Assembly: GCF_001544695.2 (NCBI RefSeq)
Contig: NZ_FCOM02000055.1
Span: 1 to 52,334, forward strand
Source of the DNA: Caballeronia arvi
GTDB taxonomy: Bacteria; Pseudomonadota; Gammaproteobacteria; Burkholderiales; Burkholderiaceae
DNA length: 52,334 bases
Direction: 5' to 3'
A program made the translations under genes and the position numbers. Shown in pieces: positions 1 to 10,800 of the stretch (positions are counted from its first letter, which is position 1; each line of letters opens with the position of its first letter). The notes below the pieces were generated by a model, which was not told the DNA's origin, made no database searches, and saw only the letters and a list, made by a program, of their open reading frames with translations.

Positions 1-95
1 GGTTGATCTAAGGCAGGCATGCCTATTAGAGCGCATCTGTTAGCATTTTGCAAGGTTGGCGGGTGCCATTGCCGTGCAATGGGCCCCACAGCAGC

Positions 96-743
96 TCAGA
101 TTCGGAGATTTTTCTCGCAATCTTCCCAGTACCGCAGCGGGTCATCATGGTCTGGATAACGTATATCAAGCCACGCTACAAGCTTGGTCCAATCTGGATG
201 GTTGGTACCCGTTTGCGCCGACCAGATGGAAGACCGCTCGAGAATTCGACCGTTCCCGCGATCGCGAACAAGTACGCTTCCCAATCCGTTCGAACTATTT
301 GTCTGTGACTCGACTAAATAGCGTGGCAGGATCCTGAGCTCAGCATTCCTGGCCCAACCAAATAACGCTCGGACCACACCGGATGGGTCTCGCAACTCGC
401 TGGGGCCGGTTCCTGGGCGAATCGCCGTCCAGCCTTCCGGAAACTCGGCGACAACCTCGTCTTTGCCCTCCCTCACCCACTTCACGCGCAAAGCCCGCGC
501 CATCGCTTCGCGCATGCGAGACACCGAGTCGTAGCCTCTAGGCAACTCGATTGCCACCGGGAGCGTGATCAGGTTGTCTTTCCAGAGCGCAGATTCGTCT
601 TCGACGCGCTTGACGACGTCGGACACTTCTGGCCCGAATGGATTCTCGGGACGGCTCGATGCCCTCGCGCTCGCTCCCGCAGGCAGTCCCTCGAAAAGGC
701 GCTCAGCGTCTTGACGGGTTAGTTTCGTCTTTGCTTTGTTCAT
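96..743 (-). CDS. Hypothetical protein, 215 aa
   Basis: I do not recognise a family. The product is soluble, with no signal peptide or membrane segment. The first 50 residues are rich in Lys, Arg, Ala and Pro and are probably flexible. The rest looks folded, mixed alpha/beta, with several Trp (VKWVREGK, FGWARN, WSAQTG, WTKLVAWLD). The ATG is preceded by AAGAGA at a workable distance, which supports this start. It lies upstream of the Hfq-like gene on the same strand, about 100 bp past its end, with no sign of coupling. The reading frame is open throughout with coherent high-GC codon use, so it is probably a real gene of unknown function. Confidence 0.6.
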   Translation of the reverse strand: MNKAKTKLTRQDAERLFEGLPAGASARASSRPENPFGPEVSDVVKRVEDESALWKDNLITLPVAIELPRGYDSVSRMREAMARALRVKWVREGKDEVVAEFPEGWTAIRPGTGPSELRDPSGVVRALFGWARNAELRILPRYLVESQTNSSNGLGSVLVRDRGNGRILERSSIWSAQTGTNHPDWTKLVAWLDIRYPDHDDPLRYWEDCEKNLRI

Positions 744-845
744 AGTCTCTTGGGGTCCTGAGCTGAAAGCGAACGCGGCGGGACGTACTTCAAGATGCAG
801 TCAAGGGTCTCCCACCGCCACTGCGCCCGTGGAAACGTCGTCGCC

Positions 846-1121
846 CTATTTTGCGTGAGAACGATTTGTGAAGTCGCGTGATCCGCTCGCCCGGCTGTTC
901 GACCGAACGGCCGGACCCGTATCTTCGCCGATCGTCGAGATCGAGTGCTTGAAGATCATCTGCGATCCCGTGGTCGAATTGAGATAAAGCATGTACGTGT
1001 CAAATGACTGGATGTGTCCAACCAATCTGATTCCGTTGACCAGATAGATCGCCACGCGCTTTCGTTCCTTTCTCATCGCGTTGAGAAAGTCGCCTTGTAC
1101 ACCGGGTTGGTTCTGCGCCAT
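846..1121 (-). CDS. Small Hfq-like RNA-binding protein (Sm fold), 91 aa
   Basis: Hfq is the hexameric RNA chaperone that helps small RNAs pair with mRNAs. The Sm1 part is clear (FLNAMRKERKRVAIYLVNGIRL, then SFDTYMLYL). The Sm2 part reads QMIFKHSISTI where ordinary Hfq has QMVYKHAISTI, so the Lys-His pair of the uridine-binding pore is kept while its neighbours differ. The usual QDPFLN start of helix 1 is QGDFLN. I chose the internal Met that gives the typical Hfq N-terminus; the open frame continues 20 codons upstream but that part is not Hfq-like. The ribosome binding site is weak. After the Sm core comes a short Ser/Arg-rich tail. Its accessory location and unusual core suggest a paralogue rather than the housekeeping hfq. 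Confidence 0.82.
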   Translation of the reverse strand: MAQNQPGVQGDFLNAMRKERKRVAIYLVNGIRLVGHIQSFDTYMLYLNSTTGSQMIFKHSISTIGEDTGPAVRSNSRASGSRDFTNRSHAK

Positions 1122-1193
1122 TTCAGTTTTGTCTTCAAGATTTGATGGGCTCAAGCGCATTCGATCGTGTCCGATCTGCAAGCCACGTAAGCA

Positions 1194-1565
1194 TTAGACA
1201 GCATCGGGGCCGTACTTGGCATCTCGTTCGTCGCGGATCGAAAGCAGGACCACGCGCGTGTCGGAACACGCGTACAGGATGAGACTGGCGGAAAGAACAG
1301 ACGCCCGAAACTGAAACGACTGGGCTTGTGCAGCCAACTGCTCACCTTGCCGTAGCCATGCCTGCGATGCAGCTGAAGTCACTGAATGGAAATCCGCTCG
1401 ACGACCCATCTTGGGATACTGCCCCAGCCGCGTAATAAGCTCAACTATTTCGCCTTCAAAGTGGTCGGAACGTCGCGCGGCCCAGGCTTCGTCCTGAACA
1501 AACATGAACGCTTCGATGGCGTCGAGCGACTCGCTAAACGAGGCGGCGACGCCAACGATGATCAT
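1194..1565 (-). CDS. RelE/ParE-family toxin-like protein, 123 aa
   Basis: The pattern fits ParE/RelE proteins: an N-terminal helix pair (SFSESLDAIEAF), a basic helix, LGQYPKMGR in the middle, and the C-terminal strand motif LILYACSDTRVVLLSIRDER. Family members either poison gyrase or cleave mRNA on the ribosome; the sequence does not say which. The start at 1565 gives the full fold and overlaps by 4 bp (ATGA) the stop of a short upstream frame ending in about 20 charged residues. That is how an antitoxin gene would be coupled, but no complete antitoxin is present. The toxin may be inactive, orphaned or controlled in trans. Confidence 0.7.
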   Translation of the reverse strand: MIIVGVAASFSESLDAIEAFMFVQDEAWAARRSDHFEGEIVELITRLGQYPKMGRRADFHSVTSAASQAWLRQGEQLAAQAQSFQFRASVLSASLILYACSDTRVVLLSIRDERDAKYGPDAV

Positions 1566-1634
1566 GTCTGGCCGTTGACGCGGCGTTTTTCAGCACGCTC
1601 TTGCAAAGCGCGCCTAAAATCACCCGCCCCATCA

Positions 1635-1832
1635 TCAGCGCAAAAGCGCCCTGACACTCGGCGTGCGGCAGGCGTAGTCTTGCCCATCCGCAGGATGCGC
1701 GCGGGCGAACTCAACATAGGCCAAGCCCTGTGCTGTCAGCGCTTCGCCCGGATCGCCCGCCATGTCAGCGCGCGTGGCGTCCGCCTCCAGCATGGCAAAA
1801 CGCTTGAGCGGACGAGCGCGATCCAGGCCCAA
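1635..1832 (-). pseudogene. Possible TetR regulator remnant (C-terminal domain piece)
   Basis: The frame contains a stretch ending GLAYVEFARAHPAD that closely resembles the ligand-binding half of TetR/AcrR regulators, where AYVRFALEHPALYRLMF is typical. The similarity stops after HPAD and the frame ends soon after. No TetR helix-turn-helix is found upstream, where ilvE begins immediately. With the antitoxin-like tail just downstream, the 1566-1838 gap looks like a scar of old rearrangements. The call is pattern recognition over about 45 residues and could be chance. Confidence 0.35.
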
Positions 1833-1838
1833 TCGGCC

Positions 1839-2933
1839 TTAGTCGATGCGATGAACCCATTCAAGCGGATCGGCGAGCTTGCCGCGCTGGATTCCGGTCA
1901 GCTGCGTGCGCATGCGTTGTGTCACGGCTCCTTCTCCCCCGTTGCCGATCTGAAATTCTCCGGCGGCATGGCGAACCTCACCGACCGCAGTGACGACAGC
2001 AGCGGTCCCACAAGCGAATACCTCCCGCACACGGCCGCTCGCGGCGTCTGCACGCCATGCGTCGAAAGCATAAGGCGTCTCGTTGACTACGATGCCTTCA
2101 CGCTTTGCAAGCTCGATGATCGAAGCCCTGGTGATGCCCGGCAGAATCGTGCCGGACAATGGCGGCGTCGTCAGAGAACCATCGTCCATGACGAAGAAGA
2201 GATTCATCCCTCCCATCTCTTCGATCCATTTGTGCTCGGCGGCATCGAGAAAAACGACCTGGTCGCAACTTTTGGCTGCAGCCTCGGTCTGCGCGATCAG
2301 GCTGGCAGCATAGTTTCCCCCGCATTTGGCCGAACCCGTTCCACCCGGCGCCGCGCGAGTGTATCGGTCGGACACCCAGACCGTAACCGACGACTTCCCC
2401 GCCTTGAAGTACGGACCTACGGGGCAGGCGATGACGCAGAACACGTACTCGTGTGACGCGCGCACGCCGAGGAAGCTCTCGGAGGCAAACATGAACGGAC
2501 GTAGATAGAGACTGCCATCGCCACCCGGCACCCAGTCCCGGTCTACCTTGACGAGAGATTCCACCGCCTCGACGAAGAGCGCTTCCGGGAGATCGGCCAT
2601 GGCAAGACGCGCGGCCGAGGCACGAAATCGCCTGGCATTCTCGAAGGGGCGGAATAGCGAGACCGAGCCGTCTTCGCCGCGGTACGCTTTCATGCCTTCA
2701 AAAATTTCCTGCGCATAGTGCAGCACGGCGCAAGCGGGATCGATCTGAAACGGCCGGCGAGGCTCGACCTTCGCATCGTGCCAGCCAAGCGTGTTGGTCC
2801 AGCGCATCGTCGCCATGTGATCGGTGAACACCCGACCGAACACGGGGTTTGAAATGCTCGCGACGATCTGATCGTGCGGAGTCGGCGTCGCGCTCGGGGA
2901 AACGACAAACTGTGTGGGCATATCAGTTTTCAT
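1839..2933 (-). CDS. ilvE: Branched-chain amino acid aminotransferase
   Basis: PLP-dependent fold-type IV enzyme that interconverts Leu, Ile and Val with their 2-oxo acids using 2-oxoglutarate and glutamate; cytosolic. The sequence shows the type II BCAT pattern: FEGMKAYRGEDG near residue 80, the PLP-lysine region GTGSAKCGGNYAAS, EEMGGMNLFFV, and the phosphate-binding LPGITR. At 364 residues it is full length for this subgroup. The start codon has only a weak ribosome binding site, and a second Met four codons in is possible. It lies 203 bp downstream of leuA on the same strand, so the pair would make and transaminate 2-oxo acids of the leucine type. It is probably a second ilvE beside a housekeeping copy elsewhere. 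Confidence 0.93.
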   Translation of the reverse strand: MKTDMPTQFVVSPSATPTPHDQIVASISNPVFGRVFTDHMATMRWTNTLGWHDAKVEPRRPFQIDPACAVLHYAQEIFEGMKAYRGEDGSVSLFRPFENARRFRASAARLAMADLPEALFVEAVESLVKVDRDWVPGGDGSLYLRPFMFASESFLGVRASHEYVFCVIACPVGPYFKAGKSSVTVWVSDRYTRAAPGGTGSAKCGGNYAASLIAQTEAAAKSCDQVVFLDAAEHKWIEEMGGMNLFFVMDDGSLTTPPLSGTILPGITRASIIELAKREGIVVNETPYAFDAWRADAASGRVREVFACGTAAVVTAVGEVRHAAGEFQIGNGGEGAVTQRMRTQLTGIQRGKLADPLEWVHRID

Positions 2934-3136
2934 GCTTTCATTCGACCAAAGACAAGGCGGGGCTCACCAGACTCGCACGGCTACCCGCGATGGATTGAAA
3001 TGGAACGAGAGCGAACGCAGAGGCGTTCGTCTCCCGGGAGCTGGCGTTTTCGAAGGCATGTCTTCTTCGGACTGTACTGTCGCATGGGCCCATTCGGGCA
3101 ATAGCGACGTACGCGAAGACTTGACGACGCCGGTCG

Positions 3137-4321
3137 TCAGAGTTGCGAACCGGTCGTATCCGCAACCTTGCCTTGCTGCGACAAAGCGACGAGTGCGTCG
3201 TCGGACACGGTTGCTTCCTGATCGGCGAACGCCTTGAAGCGATCGAACGCTGCATTCAGTTCAGCTTCGCTGTCGATCTCGATTCCCAACGCCTGCAACC
3301 GCTGCTTGAATGCATTTCGACCAGACAGTTTGCCGAGCACGATCTTGTTCGCGCTCCAGCCTACGTCTTCCGCGCGCATGATTTCGTAAGTGTCGCGCGC
3401 TTTCAGCACGCCGTCCTGGTGGATGCCTGATGCATGTGCGAATGCATTGGCGCCAACTACCGCCTTGTTGGGTTGTACCGTGAACCCGGTGATCTCCGAA
3501 ACCAGCCGCGAGGCTTCGACAATCTGAGTCGTGTCCACGCGCACATCGAGGCCGAAGACATCGCGTCGCGTCTTGACTGCCATCACGACTTCCTCGAGCG
3601 CCGTATTGCCCGCTCGCTCGCCAAGGCCGTTGATCGCACATTCGATCTGTCTGGCCCCGCCCGACTTGACGGCCGCCAGCGAGTTGGCCACGGCCAGCCC
3701 GAGATCATCGTGACAGTGGACCGAAAAGACCGCCCGGTCGGAATTGGGAATACGTTCACGAAGTTCGCGGATCAAGGCAGCATAGCCATCCGGAACGGCA
3801 TAGCCGACCGTATCGGGGACATTGATGGTAGTCGCACCTTCGTCGATCACGCCTTCTATCACGCGACAGAGAAAGTCGAGGTCGGAGCGGCTCGCGTCTT
3901 CCGGCGAGAACTCGACGTCATCGGTATAGCCGCGCGCCAGACGCACCGCACGCCGCGCCTGTTCATAGACCTGATCAGGCGACATGCGCAGTTTCTTTTC
4001 CATGTGCAGCGCGGATGTGGCGATGAACGTATGAATGCGGGAACGGCTTGCCGGCTTCAGTGCCTCGGCGGCTCGCGAAATGTCACGCTCGTTCGCCCGC
4101 GCCAGAGAACAGACGATGCTGTCCTTTATCTCGCTGGCGATTGCTCGAATCGCCTGGAAGTCGCCTTCGGAACTCGCGGCGAACCCTGCTTCGATCACGT
4201 CGACGCGCATGCGCTCGAGTTGTCGGGCGATGCGCAGTTTTTCGTCTTTGGTCATCGACGCACCCGGCGACTGCTCTCCATCGCGCAAGGTGGTGTCGAA
4301 AATGATGAGTCGGTCTGACAT
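3137..4321 (-). CDS. leuA: Short 2-isopropylmalate synthase lacking the regulatory domain
   Basis: Catalyses the first committed step of leucine synthesis, acetyl-CoA plus 2-oxoisovalerate to 2-isopropylmalate. Visible motifs are FDTTLRDGEQSPG at the N-terminus (metal and substrate site), VHCHDDLGLAVAN (His-x-His metal ligands), the glycine-rich GLGERAGNT, and GIHQDGVLKARDTYEIM of the linker region. It is 394 residues; usual bacterial LeuA is about 510-570 and ends with the LeuA_dimer domain that binds leucine. Here the protein stops just after the linker, with an orderly end (VSDDALVALSQQGKVADT), so it looks like a natural short form, not a broken gene. AGGAGA six bases before the ATG fixes the start. 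Loss of the allosteric domain predicts feedback insensitivity. A related re-face Claisen synthase with another 2-oxo acid substrate is possible. Confidence 0.88.
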   Translation of the reverse strand: MSDRLIIFDTTLRDGEQSPGASMTKDEKLRIARQLERMRVDVIEAGFAASSEGDFQAIRAIASEIKDSIVCSLARANERDISRAAEALKPASRSRIHTFIATSALHMEKKLRMSPDQVYEQARRAVRLARGYTDDVEFSPEDASRSDLDFLCRVIEGVIDEGATTINVPDTVGYAVPDGYAALIRELRERIPNSDRAVFSVHCHDDLGLAVANSLAAVKSGGARQIECAINGLGERAGNTALEEVVMAVKTRRDVFGLDVRVDTTQIVEASRLVSEITGFTVQPNKAVVGANAFAHASGIHQDGVLKARDTYEIMRAEDVGWSANKIVLGKLSGRNAFKQRLQALGIEIDSEAELNAAFDRFKAFADQEATVSDDALVALSQQGKVADTTGSQL

Positions 4322-4496
4322 GCCAGTCTCCTGTGGGGAACGGCAATTGCGTTGATCAGGGAATGGGGGGTAACCCTTCCTGCCTATCGTGACGCTGGAT
4401 CACAGCGCCTGACCGCGCGATTATAGCTAACGATGCCGCGGGCAAATCTAGGGTCAACCCGCATGCAACTGTGTCGATCGGTTCCCGTCTCCCGAT

Positions 4497-4784
4497 TCAA
4501 GTCCGGGATATCTGAGGCAACATCCGGACGACCCGTGGCAGCAACTCCATCACCGGAATGCGCACCGCATCGGCCAGCTCGTCGATGCCGATGAACCCGC
4601 CGCCGTCCTCGCCGACGAACGTCACGACACTGCCGACTCCGGCCTCGGGCAACGCACTCAGATCGATTACCGTGTGCTGCAATGAGCGCCGCCCCATGAT
4701 CGTCGCCTCGTGTCCGCCGATAAGCACGCGTCCGAGCGGCGGCACGTGATTCATCCCATCCCCGAACCCGATCGGCACGCCCTA
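4497..4784 (-). pseudogene. alr: Alanine racemase C-terminal fragment
   Basis: About 93 residues match the C-terminal beta domain of alanine racemase: PIGFGDGMN (family PIGYADG), GRVLIGGHEATIMGRRSLQHTVIDLS (family VGRVSMDQ-type loop), and the ending ELLPRVVRMLP. An in-frame TAG precedes the fragment immediately, and the N-terminal PLP barrel is absent upstream, where the autotransporter ends. The catalytic Tyr of the GYADGY loop would be Phe here. It is a relic of a deletion and is not expected to be functional. Confidence 0.75.
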
Positions 4785-4858
4785 TCGCATCTCGCAAGGC
4801 ATGACGAACCGCCACGCTCTACGGTTTTTAATGCTTTGCACGGGTCGCGACGGTTTTG

Positions 4859-7800
4859 TCAGAACCTGTACTTGAGCCGGACCTGGCCGCCATTCTCAAC
4901 CTCGTGCGCGGCCACTACGCCGTCATACTCAAGACGCACATCGAGACGTTTGGTCGTGTACACCTCCACCCCGGCAGAGAACTTGCCTGCGACGTGCGCA
5001 TTGGTAAGCGTATTGGTGAAGCTGCCGAAACCCGGGGCCGCGGCGAACGACGCGTTGGTCGTGTAGGAATTGCCTGCAATGAAGCTCACCCCGGCGCCGA
5101 CATAGGCGTCGACTGTCGCCGACCCGATCTGCGTGCGCGTCCCGATCCGCAGATTCGGTGTGCCGGTCGCAATGACACTGTTCGCGCTTGCCACCTTCAG
5201 GTTGAGCGCGCCCGCACCGCTCTCCGTGTAGCCCGGAAGATTGATGTAGTTCAGATCGCCGTCGATCGCCGGCTCCAGGTAGAAGTGCTCGAACGGAATC
5301 TGGTAGGCCGCGCGCAAGTGCAGTCCGACATTGAACGAATCGGGCGAGGCGGTCGCCACCGCATTGGCGGTCGGGATCACGCGCGAGCTGTTCAGCCAGC
5401 CGTAGCTGGCGTCCGCCGCACCGCTGAAAGTCCACGGCCCGACCTCGTGCTTGAGCGCGATGACGCCAAGAAGCGCATTGCCGTTGGCGCTCGTCAGGTT
5501 GTCGTTGCCGGTGAAGCGGTCAGTCTCGTAGCCAAGGGCGCCGCCGAGGAACCAGCCGGGCTGCAGCTGGATCTGACCGCCGACCTTCATCGTCGTACCT
5601 TGCCAGCCGTAGCCCGGGAAGGAGGCGTCGGCGCTGCGATTTTCCCACATGCCCGTGGCGCGGAACCACACGCAGGAGTCCTGCTTTCTCACTGTGGTGT
5701 CGTCGGCGAACGCCGGGCAACTGAAGACGGAGCGCGCGAATGCCTGGCTGGCCTGGTAGCGCGCCGCAGCGATGCCGAGCAGTTCCTGGCCGGAGACGGT
5801 GTTCAGCGTCTGAGCATAGCTCGACGCGCTACCGACGTTGCCGAAGGCGCCGAAGATGGGTGCGAAGGCGGGATTGGCGCTGTTCCACAGCCGGTCCAGA
5901 TTGGCCGCGACACTCTGCTGTGTGGCCGAAGCGCCCCTGCTCGCACCGACGAAATCCGCGTCGGTTTTGATCGCGACGGTGTTGCCCTGCATCAGTGGCG
6001 TGAAGCGGTAGACGGGCGTCGAGGTGCCCGCGAGCGTCGCGTCTGGCTGAATGCCGCCGGCCGCCGTCAGCACGGTGCTCGTACTCTTCAGATAGGTCAC
6101 CGGATCGACCTGCACCTTGCCGGCAAGCGCGGCGGTACCGGTGATGTCGAGCAGATCGGACCGCTTGTTGGCCGGATCGATTTGGACGTTCAGCGTGCCA
6201 GTCGGGCTCTGCACCAGATTGCCGGTGAGAACCGTATTGCCGATCGACTTCGCGCCACCGACTTTGAGCGTGCCGGCATTGTTCACCGTGCCGCCGCCGA
6301 CGTTCAGCTTGTTAGGTGTGTCGATTACGCCGCCGGCCAGATTATTGACGACGTTGGTGCTGCTGGGTCCGAGAACAATGTCGCCGGTAATTTTGCCGGT
6401 GTTGGTGAGCTTCGTGCTCGTAGGGCCGTCCGCGACGATCGCAAATTGTCCTTGTGAGCTGGAGTTGGTGCTGATGGTGCCGGCGTTGGTAATCTGATTG
6501 CCGGTGCCGCCGAGCAGGTGAATTGCCGCCGAGTCGATGTGCTGCAGATCGGCGTAGGACGGCGCACCACCCATGACCGACGAGCTGCTGTCGATCGAGA
6601 TCCGGATCGGGCCCGATGACGTGCCATCACTCTGCGCAAGGATGCCGGCCGAGCCTGTGCCGAACGCACGGACAATGGCGCCGTTCTTCAGTTCGACGTC
6701 CACCGCATTGCCGGTGCCCTTACCACCTGCGGTGCCACGCGCCAGCACCTGCTGCGCCCCACCGTCGACACTATAGGCCTCGAGCCCGCCGCCACCGCCG
6801 ACCGACTGCGCGAAGATTGCCGGCGCAAACTTGCCGGACGTCGAGATCAGTGCGCCGTCCACTGCAACGGATACCGTACCGCCGTTGCCGCTGTTCGCCT
6901 TGATGCCGAGGCCCGTGCCGGGCTGGTACGACTGCACTTGCGAGGGATCGCCGGCAAAGCCGCCACCGCCGCCGATCGACTGCGCGATCACGCCATAAGC
7001 CCCGTCGGACGAGGTCCCGATAAAGCCGTCTTTGACATTGACCGCGACCGCGCCGCCATCGCCGCCGGCGCCACCTGCCCCGCCGGTGCCGCCCGCGGGC
7101 AGATTGACCTGGCCGCCGACCACGAGGCCGCCGCCGCCGCCGATCGACTGGGCGACCACGCCGTGCGCGTCGAGTCCCTGGGTCTGGATGTTGCCGTTGA
7201 CCGCGACATTGACGTTGCCGCCCTTGCCGGAGCTGCCGTTCTGACCGCCGAAGCTCAGTTGCATCCCGTAGATGTCGCCGAGCCGTCCCTGAGGATTGTT
7301 GATGATCTTGGAGGGGTCGAACGTCTCATCGGAGCTCATGGTCGTCACGACCCCGCCGCCGCCGCCAACGCTCTGCGCGAGAACCCCGATGCTGTGTTTG
7401 CCCAACGTCTGGATGCCGGTCGCATTGCTGGTGTCGGACGTGCTCACGCTGACCGTGCCCCCGTCACCGGCCCCGCCTCCATTTCCGCCCACGGCGATCG
7501 ACAGGCTTTTCAGCGAGCCGCTGATGGCCCCCGCCAGCGCGCCGTTGCCGCCCCCGCCGCCCACGCTCTGCGCGTAAATGCCGAACGCTTCCACCCCCTG
7601 AGTCTCGATGTTGCCGCTCGTATCTTTCGTGACGCTCACCGCGCCGCCTGAGCCGGCCGCGCCGCCGCTGCCGCCCACGGCGACCGCGGTCTGCACCTTC
7701 GCATCATCGTTCGCCTTGCCGGCCGAGCTCGCCGCGCCGCCGCTGCCGCCGCCGCCGCCGATGCTCTGCGCGAAGATACCGTGGGATTGCGCGCCGAAGG

Positions 7801-10800
7801 TGCCGATCGCGCCAGAGTCGGAGACGTTCACCGCGTCGCCCTGACCACCCGCACCGCCGCTACCGCCGACCGACACGCCGACGCTGATCTGTGTCGCGGT
7901 GCCGAGCGGGTTCGAGTCGGGTTGTGGCTGCGCGAAGATCGCTTGCAGATCGGTATAGGTCGCTTTGATTTTCTCGCCGAGCACGCCGACCTGCAGGATA
8001 TTGTTGCCTAGGTTCTGCACATTCTGATTCAGGCCGAGTCCCTGACCCAGAATGCCGAACAGCGTCTGGGCATTGGAGATCGTGTCGAAGCCGCCGGCGC
8101 CGCCCGCGGTCGCGCCGCCCTTGCCGCCCTTGCCACCGCCACCGCCGACGCTTTGCGCGAAGATGCCGGTCGAGGCCGTGCCGCGGGTGACGATGTTGCC
8201 ATTGTTGATCGCTGTCACGGTGTTGCCGTCGCCGCCGACGCCCCCCTTGCCGCCGACACCCACGGAGATAGCCAGCTTGCCGGCGGCCGCGGCGGCTGCA
8301 CCCCCACCGCCAGCGCCGCCACCGCCGCCCACGCTCTGGGCGAACACGGCATCCGCGCCATCGCCGCGCGTGGCGATCGAACCGTCGTTGGTCAGGTTAA
8401 CCTTGCCGCCCGTTCCGCCAGTTCCTCCCGTTCCGCCGACCGAGATGGCCGCGCTGAAGCTGACTTTGGAGCCAGTCGACGTTGCCGCCGCATCGCCCGC
8501 ACCGCCATTGCCGCCACCACCGCCAACCGACTGCGCGAACACGCCGTAGGCATCCTGGCCCATGGTGGCGATCAGCCCTGAGTTGGCCAGGTTGACGGCG
8601 CCTCCCGTGCCACCGCTACCGCCGCTGCCGCCAATGGCGACAGCGGCCGAAATGGAAGCCCCCTTCGCGGCGGACCCGGAATAGGACGCCGCAGTCGCGT
8701 CGCCGCCCGTACCACCGCCCCCGCCGACGGACTGCGCCGACACGCCGATCGCGCTGTCGCCCGCGGTCGTGATCAGACCGGAATTGTTGAGCGTGACGTC
8801 GCCGCCGGTGTTGCCGGTTCCGCCGGCGCCGCCGATAGCGACACCGACACTGATCGAGGGAATGTTGGGACTGGGCGAAAGAGCAACGGCACGGGCTATT
8901 GCACTGCCGCCGGAGCCGCCGCCGCCGCCGATGCTTTGCAGGAGAACACCTTCCGCATCCGACCCGTAGGTCGAGATCTGTCCGGTATTGGTCAGCGAAA
9001 CCGAGCCGGCCGGACCGCCGCTGCCGCCTCGTCCGCCAATGGCAACAGCGCTCGACATGGGACCGCCGCCGTTGAGCGCGCTGGCATTGCCGCCATTGCC
9101 GCCACCCCCGCCAATGGACTGGGCCTTGATGCCGGCTGCGTGATCGCCGTATGTCGTGACGAGTGCGCCGTTGTCGATGGTGACCTGGCCGCCCGAGCCG
9201 CCACCGTGAGCATCGCCACCGATCACCATGCTAACCAGCCCCGCGCCGATCGACGTCGCGTTGCCGGCATTGCCGCCAGAGCCGCCGATGCTTTGCGCCA
9301 GGATCCCGGCGCCACCGCTCGGATCAAGGCTGCCGAACACGCTGTGCTGACCCAGCGTGAGCTTGACCGGACCGCCATTGCCGCCCTGGCCGCCGTTGCC
9401 GCCGATCTCGAAGCCCGCGCCAATGGCGACTCCGCTGGCGTCGCCGCCGTTTCCGCCGCCACCGCCGATGCTCTGGGCGATCAGCGGGATGCTACCTTCG
9501 CCCGATTGACTGCCGACGGTGACAAATGCGTGGTCCGAGTTCACCGTGACCGCGCCACCATTGCCGCCCGCGGCACCCGCGCCACCCACGCCAGACAGCA
9601 CGAAGTTGACACTCCCGCCATTGCCCCCGGCACCGCCGACACTTTGCACCAGCGCGCCGTGGGTATACGGGCCGTTGGTCCTGATCGTCGCCGTGTCGGT
9701 TGCGTCTCCCAGAGTCAGCGAGGCACCGCCGCCGGCACCTGCCTTACCGCCATTGGCGGCTACGCCAACGATGGCGCCCTGGGCGCCTGCGCCCACACCG
9801 CCGGCGCCTCCATTTGCCTGCACCAGCACCGCCTCGCCCCCGATCAATCCGGCAGCGGAGTGTCCAGTGGGAACATTCGCCGTGTAGTCGATGGAACCCA
9901 GGATGGTGGCGCTGGCGTTGCCGGCATTTCCGCCGTTGCCGCCCGCACCACCCCCATCGCGGATCTCGAGTCCCCCCGCGACATTGCCACCGGCTCCCCC
10001 CGCTCCGCCATTCGCTGTGGCGGTCACGCCGCTGCCCGGTTGATAGGGACTGCCCACCGGTTGCGTCTGGTCGGAGAAGACGATCTTGCCATCGCTGCCG
10101 AGTTCCGCGCTGGCTGCGCCGCCGTTCCCGCCGTTTCCGCCGTTCCCGCCAAAGCTGCCAGTTCCCGCCAACGCATCGCCGCCGGCGCCCCCCCTGCTGC
10201 CATCAGCGCCAGCCTGCATCGGAAAGATCTGGCCTGCAGGGGTGCTGGCGGTCAGGCTGCCGTTCTGGTACACCAGCGTCGCGGTACCGCCGTTGCCGCC
10301 GTTGCCGCCGCTGCCTCCATGGTCCACGATGAAAAAAGGATCAAGCGGAACGGGTGCGTTGCCGCCTTCCCCGCCGGCACCGCCTTCGGCGAATACCTGC
10401 AGGCCGCTACCATAGAACGCGACATTGCCAGAGGCGTTAAGGGTTGCCTGACCACCCCTCCCCCCTGTCCCGCCGTTGCCGCCGTAGAGCGGTTCACCGC
10501 CTCCGGCATTGGAGTCGGCGCCCCGCCCGCCGGTGCCGCCACTGCTTTGAACGCGCAGACCAATTTCCGGGAGAGCACCGGTCGAATCGGGGCCGACGGA
10601 ACCGGCAAACTGCACGGAAACCGAGCCGCCATTGCCACCCGCCCCGCCGTTTCCGGTCGTGGCGGAGCCATTGAGGTCGGCACCGCCCTGTCCGCCGTCA
10701 CCACCGTCGCCGCCGCTGGCGGACCAAACCGCACCCGGCGGGAGGCTGTTGGGGTTCGACTTGAAGCCCCCTTTCACCGTGATTCCGGTGTTGACACTGC

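Noticed and set aside
6621..9655. CRISPR-like or satellite array
   Set aside because: The repeats are imperfect, in frame, unevenly spaced and explained by protein repeats of the autotransporter.
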